Below, in pieces: positions 55,023-64,000 of a stretch of DNA of 64,000 bases (its first letter is position 1; each line of letters starts with the position of its first letter). A model generated the notes under the pieces. It saw only the letters and a program-made list of their open reading frames with translations, did no database searches and was not told the origin of the DNA. The DNA is from Domibacillus sp. DTU_2020_1001157_1_SI_ALB_TIR_016 (GTDB lineage Bacteria; Bacillota; Bacilli; Bacillales; Domibacillaceae): NCBI RefSeq assembly GCF_032341995.1, contig NZ_CP135439.1, positions 124,001 to 188,000 of the forward strand, given 5' to 3'. A program made the position numbers and the translations under genes.

Positions 55023-56081
55023 ATGGAAATTGGAATCAGCACATTTGTTGAAACCACACCGGATGTGGAGACAGGCAGTGTCATCAGTCACGCTGAGCGG
55101 CTGCGCCAGGTAGTAGAGGAAATTGTGTTAGCCGATCAGGTCGGTCTTGATGTGTTTGGTGTAGGGGAACATCATCGTGAAGATTACGCGGCGTCTTCTC
55201 CGGCTGTGGTCCTGGCTGCAGCGGCACCCCAGACCCAAAAAATCCGGCTGACGAGTGCGGTGACGGTGTTGTCTTCGGCCGATCCGGTACGCGTATTTCA
55301 GGACTTTGCTACGCTTGACGCCCTGTCAAACGGACGGGCAGAAATTATGGCCGGGCGGGGGTCATTTATTGAGTCTTTTCCTTTGTTTGGATATGATTTA
55401 AAGGATTACAACGAACTATTTGATGAAAAGCTGGATCTGCTGCTGAACATTCGGAGTGCTGAAAAAGTAACGTGGCAGGGAAAACACCGGCCGGCGATTC
55501 AAAATCTCGGCATATACCCGCGCCCGGTGCAAAACCCGCTTCCAGTCTGGATCGGCAGCGGCGGCAATTCTGAATCGGTCGTTCGCGCCGGGCTTCTCGG
55601 CCTGCCGCTTGTGCTCGCCATTATCGGCGGCAGCCCGGTTCAATTTGCTCCGCTTGTAGAGCTGTATAAAAAGGCGGCGGTGCATGCCGGGCATGATCCG
55701 GCTGTTCTGCCAGTAGCGTCGCATTCGCACGGCTTTTTAGCCCAAAGCACAAAGGAGGCGGCTGATTTATTTTTCCCGTCTACACAGGCAGCGATGAATA
55801 AACTGGGCAGGGAGCGCGGATGGGGGCCATACAATCGGGCAAGCTTTGATGCCGCCCGCAGCTTTGAGGGTGCTTTGTATGTAGGAGATCCGAAAACAGT
55901 CGCCCAAAAAATCATTCATCTTCGCAAAAAAGTCGGAATTACCCGCTTTATGCTGCATGTTCCGGTTGGCACAATGCCGCATGATTTAGTAATGAATGCG
56001 ATCGAACTGCTTGGCAGAGAAGTGGCGCCGGTTGTACGTGAAGAAATCGCTCAATGGGAAGCGGATGGGCAGCCGCAATAA
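55023..56081 (+). CDS. LLM-class flavin-dependent oxidoreductase (luciferase-like)
   Basis: 352-residue TIM-barrel, bacterial luciferase superfamily, using reduced flavin (FMNH2) and O2. Markers: GVGEHHREDY (about 46-55), ALSNGRAEIMAGRGSF (about 101-116) and PVWIGSGGNSESV. Belongs to the group annotated in many genomes as putative oxidoreductases (Atu2307/SP_0267-like); substrate unknown. GGAAGG lies before ATG 55023. The aldose epimerase gene follows 16 bp after the stop, so the two are probably co-transcribed. Confidence 0.9.
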   Translation: MEIGISTFVETTPDVETGSVISHAERLRQVVEEIVLADQVGLDVFGVGEHHREDYAASSPAVVLAAAAPQTQKIRLTSAVTVLSSADPVRVFQDFATLDALSNGRAEIMAGRGSFIESFPLFGYDLKDYNELFDEKLDLLLNIRSAEKVTWQGKHRPAIQNLGIYPRPVQNPLPVWIGSGGNSESVVRAGLLGLPLVLAIIGGSPVQFAPLVELYKKAAVHAGHDPAVLPVASHSHGFLAQSTKEAADLFFPSTQAAMNKLGRERGWGPYNRASFDAARSFEGALYVGDPKTVAQKIIHLRKKVGITRFMLHVPVGTMPHDLVMNAIELLGREVAPVVREEIAQWEADGQPQ

Positions 56082-56097
56082 GGAAAGGAGCCTTGAA

Positions 56098-56976
56098 ATG
56101 ATTGTTCTCGAAAATGAACTGCTGACCGTGCACATTTCTCCATCTGGAGCGGAAGTGCGGAAGGTGTTTCACAAAAAAACAGGTCTGGATTATATGTGGA
56201 GCGGAGACAGCCAGTATTGGGGACGTGTGTCACCGGTTCTGTTTCCAATTGTCGGCCGTCTGAAACGAGACCGGTATGCGCTTGATAGCAGATCTTACAG
56301 AATGCCGCAGCATGGTTTTCTGCGGGATGTGGAGTTTACCGTGCAGGATCAGGAAAAAGAGTATGCGGCTTTTTGTTTTGACCCGCTTGATTCATTTTTA
56401 GATATTTACCCGTTTCGATTTCAAGTGGTGATTTATTACACGTTAAAAGAGGACTCTTTAAATGTCCGCTGGGAAATTAAAAACGAGCATCAAGAAAAGA
56501 TGTATTTCTCGATCGGGGCCCACCCAGCTTTTAACGTACCGCTTCAAGCGGAAGAAAAAGCGGAAGACTATACTTTGAATTTTACACCGGCCGCAGGCAG
56601 ACAGGTAACGCAATATGAGCTGGTAAATTCAATGGCAAAGGAAAAAAAGACGGTTCAAACCATCGAGCCGATCCCCATTCAGTCCTCCTTGTTTGAACAG
56701 GACGCCTTTATATACAGCCATATTGACCGCGTTTCACTTCGCTCAAACCGGACCGGCCACGGGGTAGAAGTGGACCTGGCTGGATTTCCCTTCGTCGGCA
56801 TTTGGTCCAGCTACAACAAAAAAAACGGCACGATGGCACCGTTTGTGTGTATCGAACCATGGTACGGCATCGCTGATACAGTTGATGCCAGCGGCAAGCT
56901 GGATGAAAAGCTGGGCATAAACGAGCTTGAACCAGGCGGCCGATTCGAAGCCAACTACACCATTTCATTTATATAA
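56098..56976 (+). CDS. Aldose 1-epimerase family (LacX-like) protein
   Basis: 292 residues from ATG 56098 behind AAAGGAGCC. Galactose-mutarotase beta-sandwich; catalytic elements appear as RMPQHGFLRD (His) and GAHPAFNVP (His), with a Glu late in the chain (CIEPWYGI). LacX/YihR-type proteins interconvert anomers of hexoses or hexose phosphates. Operon partner of the luciferase-like gene; ends at a terminator. Confidence 0.9.
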   Translation: MIVLENELLTVHISPSGAEVRKVFHKKTGLDYMWSGDSQYWGRVSPVLFPIVGRLKRDRYALDSRSYRMPQHGFLRDVEFTVQDQEKEYAAFCFDPLDSFLDIYPFRFQVVIYYTLKEDSLNVRWEIKNEHQEKMYFSIGAHPAFNVPLQAEEKAEDYTLNFTPAAGRQVTQYELVNSMAKEKKTVQTIEPIPIQSSLFEQDAFIYSHIDRVSLRSNRTGHGVEVDLAGFPFVGIWSSYNKKNGTMAPFVCIEPWYGIADTVDASGKLDEKLGINELEPGGRFEANYTISFI

Positions 56977-57015
56977 AAAAAACGATCTGGCTGGTCAACA
57001 GCCGGATTGTTTTTT
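56975..57015. terminator. Terminator of the epimerase gene
   Basis: Stem AACGATCTGGCTG with CAGCCGGATTGTT (about 56981-57011), A run before and T run after. Confidence 0.8.
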
Positions 57016-57152
57016 ATCGGCGAAGAAAATGAATGTTGAAATATTCTGCCGGATTTACGGATGAAACAGCAAGGCAGCTGCTGCCATAAGAACTTGTTGA
57101 AAATGATTCACCAGACCCGATTAAGGTTTTAAGGAAGATAAAAACAACCCGA

Positions 57153-57196
57153 TTAAAAAGAGGAGCGGTCTTGCACAAGACCGCTCCTCTTTTTAA
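57153..57196. terminator. Terminator of tlp
   Basis: Long palindrome of about 21 bp arms (57153-57173 with 57176-57196), containing GAGGAGCGGTCTTG; T runs on both strands. Confidence 0.9.
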
Positions 57197-57206
57197 CCTA
57201 TTCTGT

Positions 57207-57437
57207 TTAGTCTTTTCTGCGTGCAGCCGCTTCGTCTTGGATTTCTTCGCGCATTCCTTCAATGCTTTCTTCGCGGCGTTCATTTTTCGCTTTGATGGCC
57301 GCCCGCTCTTTCCCGTTTGCAAAAACCATTGTTTCTTCCGCTGCCTCGATGTTTCCAATTGTGTTTTGCACCATTTCCTGAAGCTTTTGAACGTTGTCGG
57401 AACGGTTATCTGGTTTTGGACGGTTGTTGCGTGTCAT
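57207..57437 (-). CDS. tlp: Small acid-soluble spore protein Tlp
   Basis: 76 residues from ATG 57437 (AGGAGGAATATAC before it). The core [20 protein letters not shown] and the tail with ARR and [10 protein letters not shown] match Tlp, a minor spore core protein made in the forespore under sigma-G. Highly charged, no Cys, helical. An upstream in-frame start to 57503 has no ribosome binding site. Confidence 0.96.
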   Translation of the reverse strand: MTRNNRPKPDNRSDNVQKLQEMVQNTIGNIEAAEETMVFANGKERAAIKAKNERREESIEGMREEIQDEAAARRKD

Positions 57438-57554
57438 GTATATTCCTCCTTTGAAGTCTCGAGCAGTACAGTCCGTAGACTGCCCTTTATTTCTTCTGTC
57501 CATTCAAAAAGAAAATATGTACAGCTATTTGATTTAAAAATTCTGACAATATTC

Positions 57555-57588
57555 CCGACTTGACTTATCGGAATTAAGGAGTTAAAGT
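57555..57588 (+). promoter_or_regulatory. tcyP: tcyP promoter with CymR-like box
   Basis: TTGACT (57560-57565), 17 bp, TAAAGT (57583-57588). TTATCGGAATTAAGG (57565-57579) between the hexamers resembles the CymR core ending GGAATT, with an upstream ATTCC half at 57551. CymR represses cystine uptake genes when cysteine is plentiful. Confidence 0.6.
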
Positions 57589-57623
57589 AAGAATCTACAT
57601 TTTAGTTATTAGGGGGCTTTTTT

Positions 57624-59015
57624 ATGGAAAACGGGTTTATCCTTTTAAATATCATCGGCCTTCTGATTCTCGTTGCTCTTTTGTTTTTCATGCAGCGCCG
57701 CCACGTTTCGTTTTCGAAACGGGTATTTACCGGACTTGGTCTCGGTATCGTGTATGGACTTATTTTGCACTTTGCATATGGAACAGAATCAGAAACGCTG
57801 GCAAGTTCTACAGCCTGGTTTGATTTAATTGGAACAGGCTATGTACGTTTGCTTCAGATGATCGTGATGCCGCTCGTATTTATTTCAATTTTAGGAGCGT
57901 TCACAAAAATTACGATCGGAAAGAACTTTGCCAAGATGGCGACGCTTATTCTTGGTATTCTTCTTGGCACAACGGCTGTAGCAGCAGCGGTTGGAATTGC
58001 ATCTGCTATCGGCTTTAACCTGGATGCATCTCAAATTGTCCAGGGAACGGCAGAAACAGAACGCGGCCAGTCTATTGCGGATCAATCGACTGAAGTGGCA
58101 GATAAACCGCTGCCGTCTCAAATTGTAGACCTGCTTCCGCAAAATCCATTTTTGGATTTTACAGGCGCGCGTCCGACTTCGACGATTGCCGTTGTCATTT
58201 TCGCTGCCTTTTTGGGCTTTGCATACTTAACGGTAGCCCGGAAAGAGCCTGAGCATGCCGCTTTACTAAAACGAGGCATTGATGCTCTTTATTCGCTCGT
58301 GATCAATGTGGTGAAGATCGTGCTCCGTTTGACGCCATATGGCATTTTGGCTATTATGGCCCGTACGGTTGCATTGTCTGACTTTGGGGCTATTTATAAT
58401 CTTGGCAAGTTCGTCATCGCTTCTTATGTAGCGCTGATTGTGATGTTTATTATTCACTTGTTGATTTTGACTTTATCCGGCTTGAGCCCGGCTACTTACG
58501 TGAAAAAAGTAGGGGAAACACTCAGCTTTGCTTTTACGTCACGTTCAAGTGCAGGAACACTGCCAATGACATTAAACACGCAAACGACGCGCCTTGGCGT
58601 GCCGGAAGGAGTAGCCAATTTTGCCGGCTCATTTGGTTTGTCCATTGGACAAAATGGCTGCGCTGGTATTTACCCAGCAATGCTTGCCGTAATGATTGCT
58701 CCTTCAGCAGGCATTAACCCGCTTGATCCTGGTTTTATCGTGACGTTAATCGCGGTTGTCGTGATCAGCTCATTCGGTGTAGCAGGTGTAGGCGGCGGTG
58801 CCACATTTGCGGCTATTTTGGTTCTATCTGCGATGAACCTTCCTGTCGCGCTTGCTGGTGTGCTCATTTCAGTTGAACCGCTTATCGATATGGGACGGAC
58901 AGCTCTTAACGTAAACGGCGCGATTACAGCAGGTGTCACAACTGCACGCGTAACAGGAGAGCTGGACAAAGGGATATTTAACGAAGACCTGGCTAAGCAA
59001 ACAGCCGATGTATAA
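57624..59015 (+). CDS. tcyP: L-cystine symporter TcyP
   Basis: 463 residues, the exact length of B. subtilis TcyP; Na+ or H+ coupled dicarboxylate/amino-acid symporter fold with eight helices and two re-entrant loops. Hairpin motif FTSRSSAGTLP (about 307-317) and the C-terminal GVAGVGGGATFAAILVLS. Imports L-cystine. AGGGGGC lies before ATG 57624; a CymR-like box sits in the promoter. Monocistronic with its own terminator. Confidence 0.94.
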   Translation: MENGFILLNIIGLLILVALLFFMQRRHVSFSKRVFTGLGLGIVYGLILHFAYGTESETLASSTAWFDLIGTGYVRLLQMIVMPLVFISILGAFTKITIGKNFAKMATLILGILLGTTAVAAAVGIASAIGFNLDASQIVQGTAETERGQSIADQSTEVADKPLPSQIVDLLPQNPFLDFTGARPTSTIAVVIFAAFLGFAYLTVARKEPEHAALLKRGIDALYSLVINVVKIVLRLTPYGILAIMARTVALSDFGAIYNLGKFVIASYVALIVMFIIHLLILTLSGLSPATYVKKVGETLSFAFTSRSSAGTLPMTLNTQTTRLGVPEGVANFAGSFGLSIGQNGCAGIYPAMLAVMIAPSAGINPLDPGFIVTLIAVVVISSFGVAGVGGGATFAAILVLSAMNLPVALAGVLISVEPLIDMGRTALNVNGAITAGVTTARVTGELDKGIFNEDLAKQTADV

Positions 59016-59016
59016 A

Positions 59017-59049
59017 CAAAAGCACCTCCACAGCTGGAGGTGCTTTTTT
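59017..59049 (+). terminator. Terminator of tcyP
   Basis: AAAAGCACCTCCA pairs with TGGAGGTGCTTTT (59018-59046), T run after. Confidence 0.9.
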
Positions 59050-59173
59050 GTTATCCATCGTTTTTAGATTTTTTGGACAAATTAGCATGAAGACTTATTT
59101 ACGGTTCATAGTATATAATAGAAGTGTCGTATACATAGACAAGAGGAGCGACTTACGAAACGGAGGCACTTTC

Positions 59174-60223
59174 ATGACGATCTATACAGGGTTTGTAGGA
59201 ACGTACACAAAGCAGGACGGAAAAGGAATTCATACGTTCGAGCTTGATACAGAAAAAGCCGAACTCTTACATGCTGCGGTGGCAGCAGAAGTAAACAATT
59301 CAACATACATCACGATTAGTGAAAACGAACAATTTTTATACGCGGTAGAGAAAGGCGGAAAAGGCGGCGGCCTTGCAGCTTTTTCAATTCAGAATGGAAA
59401 GCTTCACAAACTGAATGACGTACTCGACAGCGAAGGCGTGCCTTGTCACGTATCCCTGAATAAAAATGGCACGCGTGCTTTCACAGCTCAGTACCATACG
59501 GGGACAGCGGAAATGTACAGCATCAATGCAGAAACAGGCGAATTAATTGATTTGCTTGATGTGGCGACTCATGAAGGGACAGGCCCGAATCCAGATCGCC
59601 AGGAAAAAGCGCATACTCACTTTTTCGGTACGACAAAAGATGAGCGTTTTGTTGTGGCGGTGGATCTTGGAACGGATGAAATTATCACCTATGAAGTGGC
59701 TGGAGAAGACCTATTGAAAAAAGCGGTTTTCAAAACAGAGCCGGGAGCAGGTCCGCGCCATATCGTGTTTCACCCGACGGAGTGCGTAGCTTATGTGATG
59801 ACAGAGCTGAGCAACGAAGTACTTGTTCTGGAACTTAACGAGCAGGATGGGACGTTTGAACAATTGTACGCCCACAAAACAATCCCGGCTGATTTTACAG
59901 CAAACAGCCAGGGCAGTGCCATCCGTATTTCATCAGACGGCCGTTTTGTTTATGCAGGCAACCGCGGCCACAACAGTATCGCGGTATTTGAAACAACTGA
60001 AAATGGACGCCGTCTTCAGCTGGTAGAGATCGTGTCCACAAAAGGCGATTGGCCTCGTGATTTTGATTTAGACCCAACTGAAATGTTTTTAATCGTAGCA
60101 CACGAGAAAACACATAATGTAGTCCTGTTTAAGCGTGAAGCGAAAACCGGCCGGCTGACGCCCGCACATTCAGAAGTGACTGTACCCGAAGGAGTCTGTG
60201 TGACCTTTTTAAAAGGAAACTAA
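59174..60223 (+). CDS. 6-phosphogluconolactonase (YkgB-like lactonase)
   Basis: 349-residue seven-bladed beta-propeller lactonase, the same length as B. subtilis Pgl/YkgB. Typical segments: FVGTYTKQDGKGIHTFELDT near the start, QEKAHTHFFG, PGAGPRHIVFHP and VYAGNRGHNSIAVF. Hydrolyses 6-phosphogluconolactone in the oxidative pentose phosphate pathway. ATG 59174 follows CGGAGGC; the frame upstream is open but spurious. The TerC gene starts 20 bp after its stop. Confidence 0.92.
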   Translation: MTIYTGFVGTYTKQDGKGIHTFELDTEKAELLHAAVAAEVNNSTYITISENEQFLYAVEKGGKGGGLAAFSIQNGKLHKLNDVLDSEGVPCHVSLNKNGTRAFTAQYHTGTAEMYSINAETGELIDLLDVATHEGTGPNPDRQEKAHTHFFGTTKDERFVVAVDLGTDEIITYEVAGEDLLKKAVFKTEPGAGPRHIVFHPTECVAYVMTELSNEVLVLELNEQDGTFEQLYAHKTIPADFTANSQGSAIRISSDGRFVYAGNRGHNSIAVFETTENGRRLQLVEIVSTKGDWPRDFDLDPTEMFLIVAHEKTHNVVLFKREAKTGRLTPAHSEVTVPEGVCVTFLKGN

Positions 60224-60242
60224 TTGAAAGAAGGCCTTCTAT

Positions 60243-60986
60243 TTGAATGCAATCGAACGTATCGTTCAGACGTACGCCTCCTTTTTTGACTGGGACATGT
60301 GGGTTCATGTCCTGACAGACCCAGTCAGCTGGGGATTGATTGGGACACTTGTCGTGATGGAAGGGCTTCTTTCAGCGGATAACGCCTTGGTGCTGGCCGT
60401 AATGGTTCGTCACCTGCCTGAAAATAAGCGGAAAAAAGCACTGTTTTACGGACTTTTAGGCGCATATACATTTCGGTTTGTGGCGATTGGGCTTGGTGTC
60501 TGGCTGATGGAAATTCGATGGGTCAAAATTCTGGGCGCTATTTATTTAGCATGGCTCGTTTGGGATCATTTAAAAGAGCCCAATAAAGAAGAACAGCCTG
60601 TTGAAACGACGAAAACCGGCGTACTGATTCGGATGTTTGGCCCGTTTTGGGGAACGGTTGCAGCGGTAGAACTGATGGATATTGCTTTTTCTGTCGACAG
60701 CGTTCTGGCGGCGTTTGGGATCAGCAAAGAAGTATGGATCCTGCTTTTGGGCGGTATGTTCGGTGTTCTGATGATGCGGACAGTAGCAGGCCTGTTTATG
60801 AAGCTGATTGACCGGGTGCCGGAGCTTGAGACGACTGCTTATATTTTAATTGGGATCATCTCCATTAAAATGATGCTGAGTATTGCATATATAGAAATAA
60901 GCCATACCATTTTCTTTGTGGTTTTAGCGATGGCGTTTGTAGGAACATTCGTTGTTCATATTTTTCGAAGAAACCCTGTCAATTAG
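60243..60986 (+). CDS. TerC-family integral membrane protein (YceF/YkoY-like)
   Basis: 247 residues, seven helices, TerC signature with EGLLSADNALVLAVMVRHLP (about 40-59) and ELMDIAFSVDSVLAAF (about 142-157), each carrying conserved metal-site Asp residues. Relatives in Bacillus export manganese to serve membrane and secreted enzymes. TTG 60243 is the start (GAAAGAAGG before it). No manganese riboswitch is present upstream; it is in line with the lactonase gene. Confidence 0.9.
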   Translation: MNAIERIVQTYASFFDWDMWVHVLTDPVSWGLIGTLVVMEGLLSADNALVLAVMVRHLPENKRKKALFYGLLGAYTFRFVAIGLGVWLMEIRWVKILGAIYLAWLVWDHLKEPNKEEQPVETTKTGVLIRMFGPFWGTVAAVELMDIAFSVDSVLAAFGISKEVWILLLGGMFGVLMMRTVAGLFMKLIDRVPELETTAYILIGIISIKMMLSIAYIEISHTIFFVVLAMAFVGTFVVHIFRRNPVN

Positions 60987-61035
60987 CGGCAGGGTTTTCT
61001 TTATGGAGATAAGAAAAGGAGAAAGGAAACAGAAA

Positions 61036-62265
61036 ATGAGCAGTCTAAGAAATGAGATAGAACAACAGCGGTCAAGGACCGGACAGCTTTTGTTGCTGTT
61101 CAGTATTATCCTGCTGGCGTTAAATATGCGGTCACCGATCACCTCGGTCGGACCGCTCACAACAATGATTCAAAATGACCTGCAGCTATCAAGTGCCGCA
61201 GCAGGGGCGCTGACAACGATTCCGCTGCTCGCTTTTGCCGTATTATCACCGTTTGCGTCAACGTTAGCGCGTGCATTTGGCATAGAGCGAGTGCTGTTTA
61301 GCGCATTGCTGCTTTTAACAATCGGCTTGATGCTGAGGCCGGCGGGAAGTGTAACGGGATTGTTTTCCGGTACGATGCTGATCGGGCTGGCGATTGCTCT
61401 TTGCAATGTGCTTACACCGGCTGTTGTAAAGCTGAATTTTCCTCATAAAATCGGTGTTATGACAGGCTTTTATGCAATGTCTATGAATTTATCAGGAGCC
61501 TTTGCGTCTGGATTCAGTATTCCAATGGCGGCATTCAGTTCTTTTGGCTGGCGGGCTTCATTAGGGGTTTGGATCATACCGGCAGGTGCGGCTATCCTTG
61601 TTTGGATGACGCAGTGGCGCTACATTCGGCATCCGTTAAAAGCAGGACGGCGCACAGGCCAAAAAACATCCCTTAAGCGCTCGGTACTGGCCTGGAAAAT
61701 CACCGCTTTTATGGGCATTCAGTCTCTTCTGTTTTATTCACTTGTAGCCTGGCTGCCTGACATTCTGCATGAACAGGGGCTGAGTGTGGAATCAGCAGGG
61801 TGGATGCTGTCCGCCATTCAATTCACACAGCTGCCGTTTACGTTCATTGTTCCGATCATCGCCGATCGAGTGCAGAATCAGCAGCCGCTTGTGATCGCGG
61901 CCGCCTTCTTTATGGCCGCCGGCTTGAGTGGTATTTTATTCGCCTGGACAGAATGGATCGTTCTTTGGGTTATCTTGATTGGGATTGCTGGAGGGATTTC
62001 TTTTAGCCTTGCCATGATGTTTTTTACACTCCGGACGAGAACATCGCTGGAAGCGGCTGACCTGTCGGGAATGGCGCAATCAGCCGGCTATTTGTTTGCT
62101 GCATTGGGGCCAGCCTTGTTTGGTGCGATTCATGATATATTAAATGGATGGACGGTGCCTCTTCTGCTATTAATAGCGGCTGTGATCGGCCTTTTTATCG
62201 CCGGTATGGGTGCCGGAAAGAACCAGTATGTAATGGGGGATCCGGATCCTCACTCCATGAAATAA
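61036..62265 (+). CDS. MFS transporter, CynX/NimT family (YycB-like)
   Basis: 409 residues, 12 helices; begins LALNMRSPITSVGPL, the CynX/NimT signature, and keeps the family's central loop (RTGQKTSLKRSVLAWKIT) and second half GIAGGISFSLAMMF. Members carry cyanate, nitroimidazoles or unknown solutes. Similar in length to B. subtilis YycB. ATG 61036 has GGAGAAAGGAAAC upstream; 49 bp after terC. Confidence 0.9.
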   Translation: MSSLRNEIEQQRSRTGQLLLLFSIILLALNMRSPITSVGPLTTMIQNDLQLSSAAAGALTTIPLLAFAVLSPFASTLARAFGIERVLFSALLLLTIGLMLRPAGSVTGLFSGTMLIGLAIALCNVLTPAVVKLNFPHKIGVMTGFYAMSMNLSGAFASGFSIPMAAFSSFGWRASLGVWIIPAGAAILVWMTQWRYIRHPLKAGRRTGQKTSLKRSVLAWKITAFMGIQSLLFYSLVAWLPDILHEQGLSVESAGWMLSAIQFTQLPFTFIVPIIADRVQNQQPLVIAAAFFMAAGLSGILFAWTEWIVLWVILIGIAGGISFSLAMMFFTLRTRTSLEAADLSGMAQSAGYLFAALGPALFGAIHDILNGWTVPLLLLIAAVIGLFIAGMGAGKNQYVMGDPDPHSMK

Positions 62266-62310
62266 AAGCTGCACGATAAGGAGTCTTGCTTCTTATCGTG
62301 CAGCTTTTTT
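62264..62310. terminator. Bidirectional terminator, yycB-like / shikimate kinase
   Basis: AAAAGCTGCACGATAAG (62264-62280) pairs with CTTATCGTGCAGCTTTT (62292-62308). Confidence 0.92.
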
Positions 62311-62878
62311 ACTTATGATTCGGTTCGTATAATTCCCATGTGTATTTAAGAGAATCAACAATAAAGTCGGCTACTTCTTCTGCGGAACGATGACGAACCG
62401 GCAGTGTAGAATGGTGAATGGCGTACGCGCTCTGCCGTTTGTAAAACAGCTCTTTAATTTCATCTATGCTTTTGCTTTGAAGAACAGGACGGGTATCGAC
62501 CAAAAGATCAAGGCGTTCTTTCCATTCTTCCCAATCTACATCCAGATAAAAAACGATGCAATGATCCAGGCATGCTTTTCGGATTTCAGGGTTTAAAAAA
62601 GCACCACCGCCGATAGACAGAACTTTTAGCTTTTCCTGGGCAAGAGAGCATGTTTTCTTCTGTTCATATTCCCGAAAAAACGGCTCGCCTTGCTCGGCAA
62701 AAATTTGGGGAATGGTCATGCCAAAATCTTTTTCAATTTCCTGATCTACGTCAATAAATGTTCGGTAGAGTTTTTTTGCAACCAGTTCGCCGATCGTCGT
62801 TTTGCCGACGCCCATAAAACCGATCAATACAATGGATTTCTGTCTTGCCGGTATCTGTAAATGGTTCAATCGAAACAC
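62309..62878 (-). CDS. aroK: Shikimate kinase
   Basis: 189 residues; P-loop GFMGVGKTT (20-28), DVDQEIEKDFG (shikimate/Mg binding), GGGAF and the lid Arg in DTRPVL. Phosphorylates shikimate at O3 in the chorismate pathway. The start is either GTG 62878 or TTG 62869, both near AAAGGAAAGA. It is alone on the minus strand, away from other aro genes. Some 15 residues longer than the usual 170 at the C-terminus. Confidence 0.93.
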   Translation of the reverse strand: MFRLNHLQIPARQKSIVLIGFMGVGKTTIGELVAKKLYRTFIDVDQEIEKDFGMTIPQIFAEQGEPFFREYEQKKTCSLAQEKLKVLSIGGGAFLNPEIRKACLDHCIVFYLDVDWEEWKERLDLLVDTRPVLQSKSIDEIKELFYKRQSAYAIHHSTLPVRHRSAEEVADFIVDSLKYTWELYEPNHK

Positions 62879-63015
62879 TCTTTCCTTTGTTTAAATTACT
62901 TTTTAGTATAGTACAGCTGTGAAGCGCCGTAAACATGTTTCAATACAGGATAGAAGAAGGCTTTCCGATCGTTTCATGCTACACTAGAAGAAAATGTAAA
63001 GAAAGGATGATTTAA

Positions 63016-63975
63016 TTGAAGCCAGTTGTTGTGGTGTACAAGCCTTTGTATGAGGAAGCGCTCCAGTATATTCAGTCCCTATGCCAGGTTGAATATTTCC
63101 CGGGATATGAACGAACCGATCCAGCTTTCGTGGAAGCGCTCGGCCGTGCGGACGGCTTGATCGGTTCAGGTTTAAAAGTGGATGAGGCACTCTTGGATAA
63201 AGCGCCAAATCTAAAAGTAATCGCCAACAAATCAGTAGGCTACGATAATCTCGATATTGGGCTTTTAAAAAAGCGTGGCATACAAGCAGCGAATACGCCG
63301 GGTGTTTTAGACGACACAGTCGCAGATACCATTATGGCGCTCGTGCTGGCCGCTGCACGGCGGGTAACCGAATTGGACCGGTTCGTTAAAACAGGCGACT
63401 GGGCTGAAAAGGGATTTCATGAGGACCAATTCGGTGTGGATGTGCACCATAAAACACTTGGTATTATCGGCATGGGGGGGATCGGGCGGACCGTTGCCAA
63501 GCGGGCACATTTTGGCTTTGATATGAACATTCTCTATCATAACCGCTCACGCCAGGAAGAAGAAGAGCATACATACGACGCTGTTTATTGTACGATGGAT
63601 GAGCTGCTTGAACAGTCGGATTTTGTTTGTGTGATGACACCGCTGACCGAACAAACGAGGGGAATGATCGGCCGGGAAGCGTTTGAGAAAATGAAGGAAA
63701 CAGCTGTTTTTATCAATGCATCACGCGGCCCAGTCGTAGATGAAAAAGCACTGATCCATGCCTTACAGTCCAAGCAAATCCGGGCTGCAGGACTCGATGT
63801 ATTCGAGCAGGAGCCGGTCCGCTCCGACAACCCGCTTTTACAAATGGACAACGTTGTTACGCTGCCGCATATCGGCTCGGCAACCGAAGAAACACGTAAA
63901 AAAATGGCGATGCTTGCGGCCGAAAACGTGGTTGCCGGCGTTATAGGACAAACACTAAAAACGCCTATTTATTAA
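63016..63975 (+). CDS. D-isomer-specific 2-hydroxyacid dehydrogenase
   Basis: 319 residues; NAD(P) Rossmann motif GMGGIG (152-157) and the catalytic Arg-Glu-His set in NASRGPVVDE, DVFEQEP and LPHIGSAT. Sequence is close to glyoxylate/hydroxypyruvate and 2-ketogluconate reductases (GyaR/YvcT group), so reduction of a small 2-keto acid is expected. TTG 63016 follows AAAGGATGA. The window ends 25 bp after its stop. Confidence 0.92.
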   Translation: MKPVVVVYKPLYEEALQYIQSLCQVEYFPGYERTDPAFVEALGRADGLIGSGLKVDEALLDKAPNLKVIANKSVGYDNLDIGLLKKRGIQAANTPGVLDDTVADTIMALVLAAARRVTELDRFVKTGDWAEKGFHEDQFGVDVHHKTLGIIGMGGIGRTVAKRAHFGFDMNILYHNRSRQEEEEHTYDAVYCTMDELLEQSDFVCVMTPLTEQTRGMIGREAFEKMKETAVFINASRGPVVDEKALIHALQSKQIRAAGLDVFEQEPVRSDNPLLQMDNVVTLPHIGSATEETRKKMAMLAAENVVAGVIGQTLKTPIY

Positions 63976-64000
63976 TATTTTATACTTTACTGTTTTAATT

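Noticed and set aside
57171-57563. 130-codon plus-strand frame opposite tlp
   Set aside because: Antisense to tlp and begins within a terminator stem.
59048-59173. N-terminal extension of the lactonase
   Set aside because: Open frame but no start signal; the CGGAGG-ATG at 59174 gives the exact family length.

Overview
The window looks like oriC-proximal chromosome of an endospore-forming member of the Bacillaceae. Supporting this: AGGAGG-type ribosome binding sites with many GTG/TTG starts, a spore coat CotD-like gene, the spore protein gene tlp, many proteins resembling Bacillus subtilis counterparts (RlmH, YhcX, NasA/B/C, TcyP, YycB, YfnA), a three-member DnaA-box cluster upstream of rlmH and a perfect ParB parS site at 38116-38131. 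The genus cannot be fixed from this sequence. No rRNA, tRNA, CRISPR array or complete insertion sequence was seen.

Layout. 1-1.7 kb: the 5' part of a secreted protein gene, DnaA boxes, and rlmH, whose 3' end is repeated 192 bp downstream like the attachment-site pair of an SCC-type element. 1.7-9.6 kb: a BCCT osmolyte transporter with a companion gene of unknown function, DoxX, an AEC carrier next to NAD-malic enzyme, and a regulator made of two fused HxlR domains convergent with a YfkO/HypO-like nitroreductase. 10-17.6 kb: YhcX, a secreted dipeptidase, and a urate-degradation operon (DUF2294, urate permease, OHCU decarboxylase, HIU hydrolase, flavoprotein) without a PucL-type uricase. 17.8-22.4 kb: lrgAB facing a MarR gene across a perfect palindrome, then ldh-lctP behind three Rex operators. 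22.4-27.5 kb: two oxidoreductases, an amino-acid permease and a FicA/Fic toxin-antitoxin pair.

27.5-38.2 kb: a Bce-type antimicrobial-peptide sensing and detoxification locus (bceR-bceS-bceA-bceB order), AlkC, a DASS carboxylate transporter with its own Rex-like operator, a methyltransferase, an RlmN-family gene, a GNAT and parS. 38.2-47 kb: cotD, an aldo/keto reductase and the nitrate assimilation locus (nasA divergent from nasB-nasC, with an unannotated 42-codon ORF in the divergent region), followed by a 440 bp noncoding element with ~42 bp terminal inverted repeats and divergent mobA/mobB for the molybdenum cofactor.

47-64 kb: small membrane and lipoprotein genes, a decayed PAS-GGDEF-EAL gene (nonsense codon, frameshift and internal deletion), ribokinase and EIIA-Glc, a ureohydrolase with a metal-ligand substitution, a chrA stub, a luciferase-like monooxygenase, an aldose epimerase, tlp, tcyP (CymR-like box), a Pgl-type lactonase, TerC, YycB, shikimate kinase and a D-2-hydroxyacid dehydrogenase.

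Common threads: redox and oxygen-limited metabolism (Rex sites on ldh-lctP and on the carboxylate transporter, malic enzyme), nitrogen scavenging (urate, nitrate, MGD cofactor genes), and signs of past gene flux (att-like repeats, inverted-repeat element, Fic module, chrA stub, decayed c-di-GMP gene).
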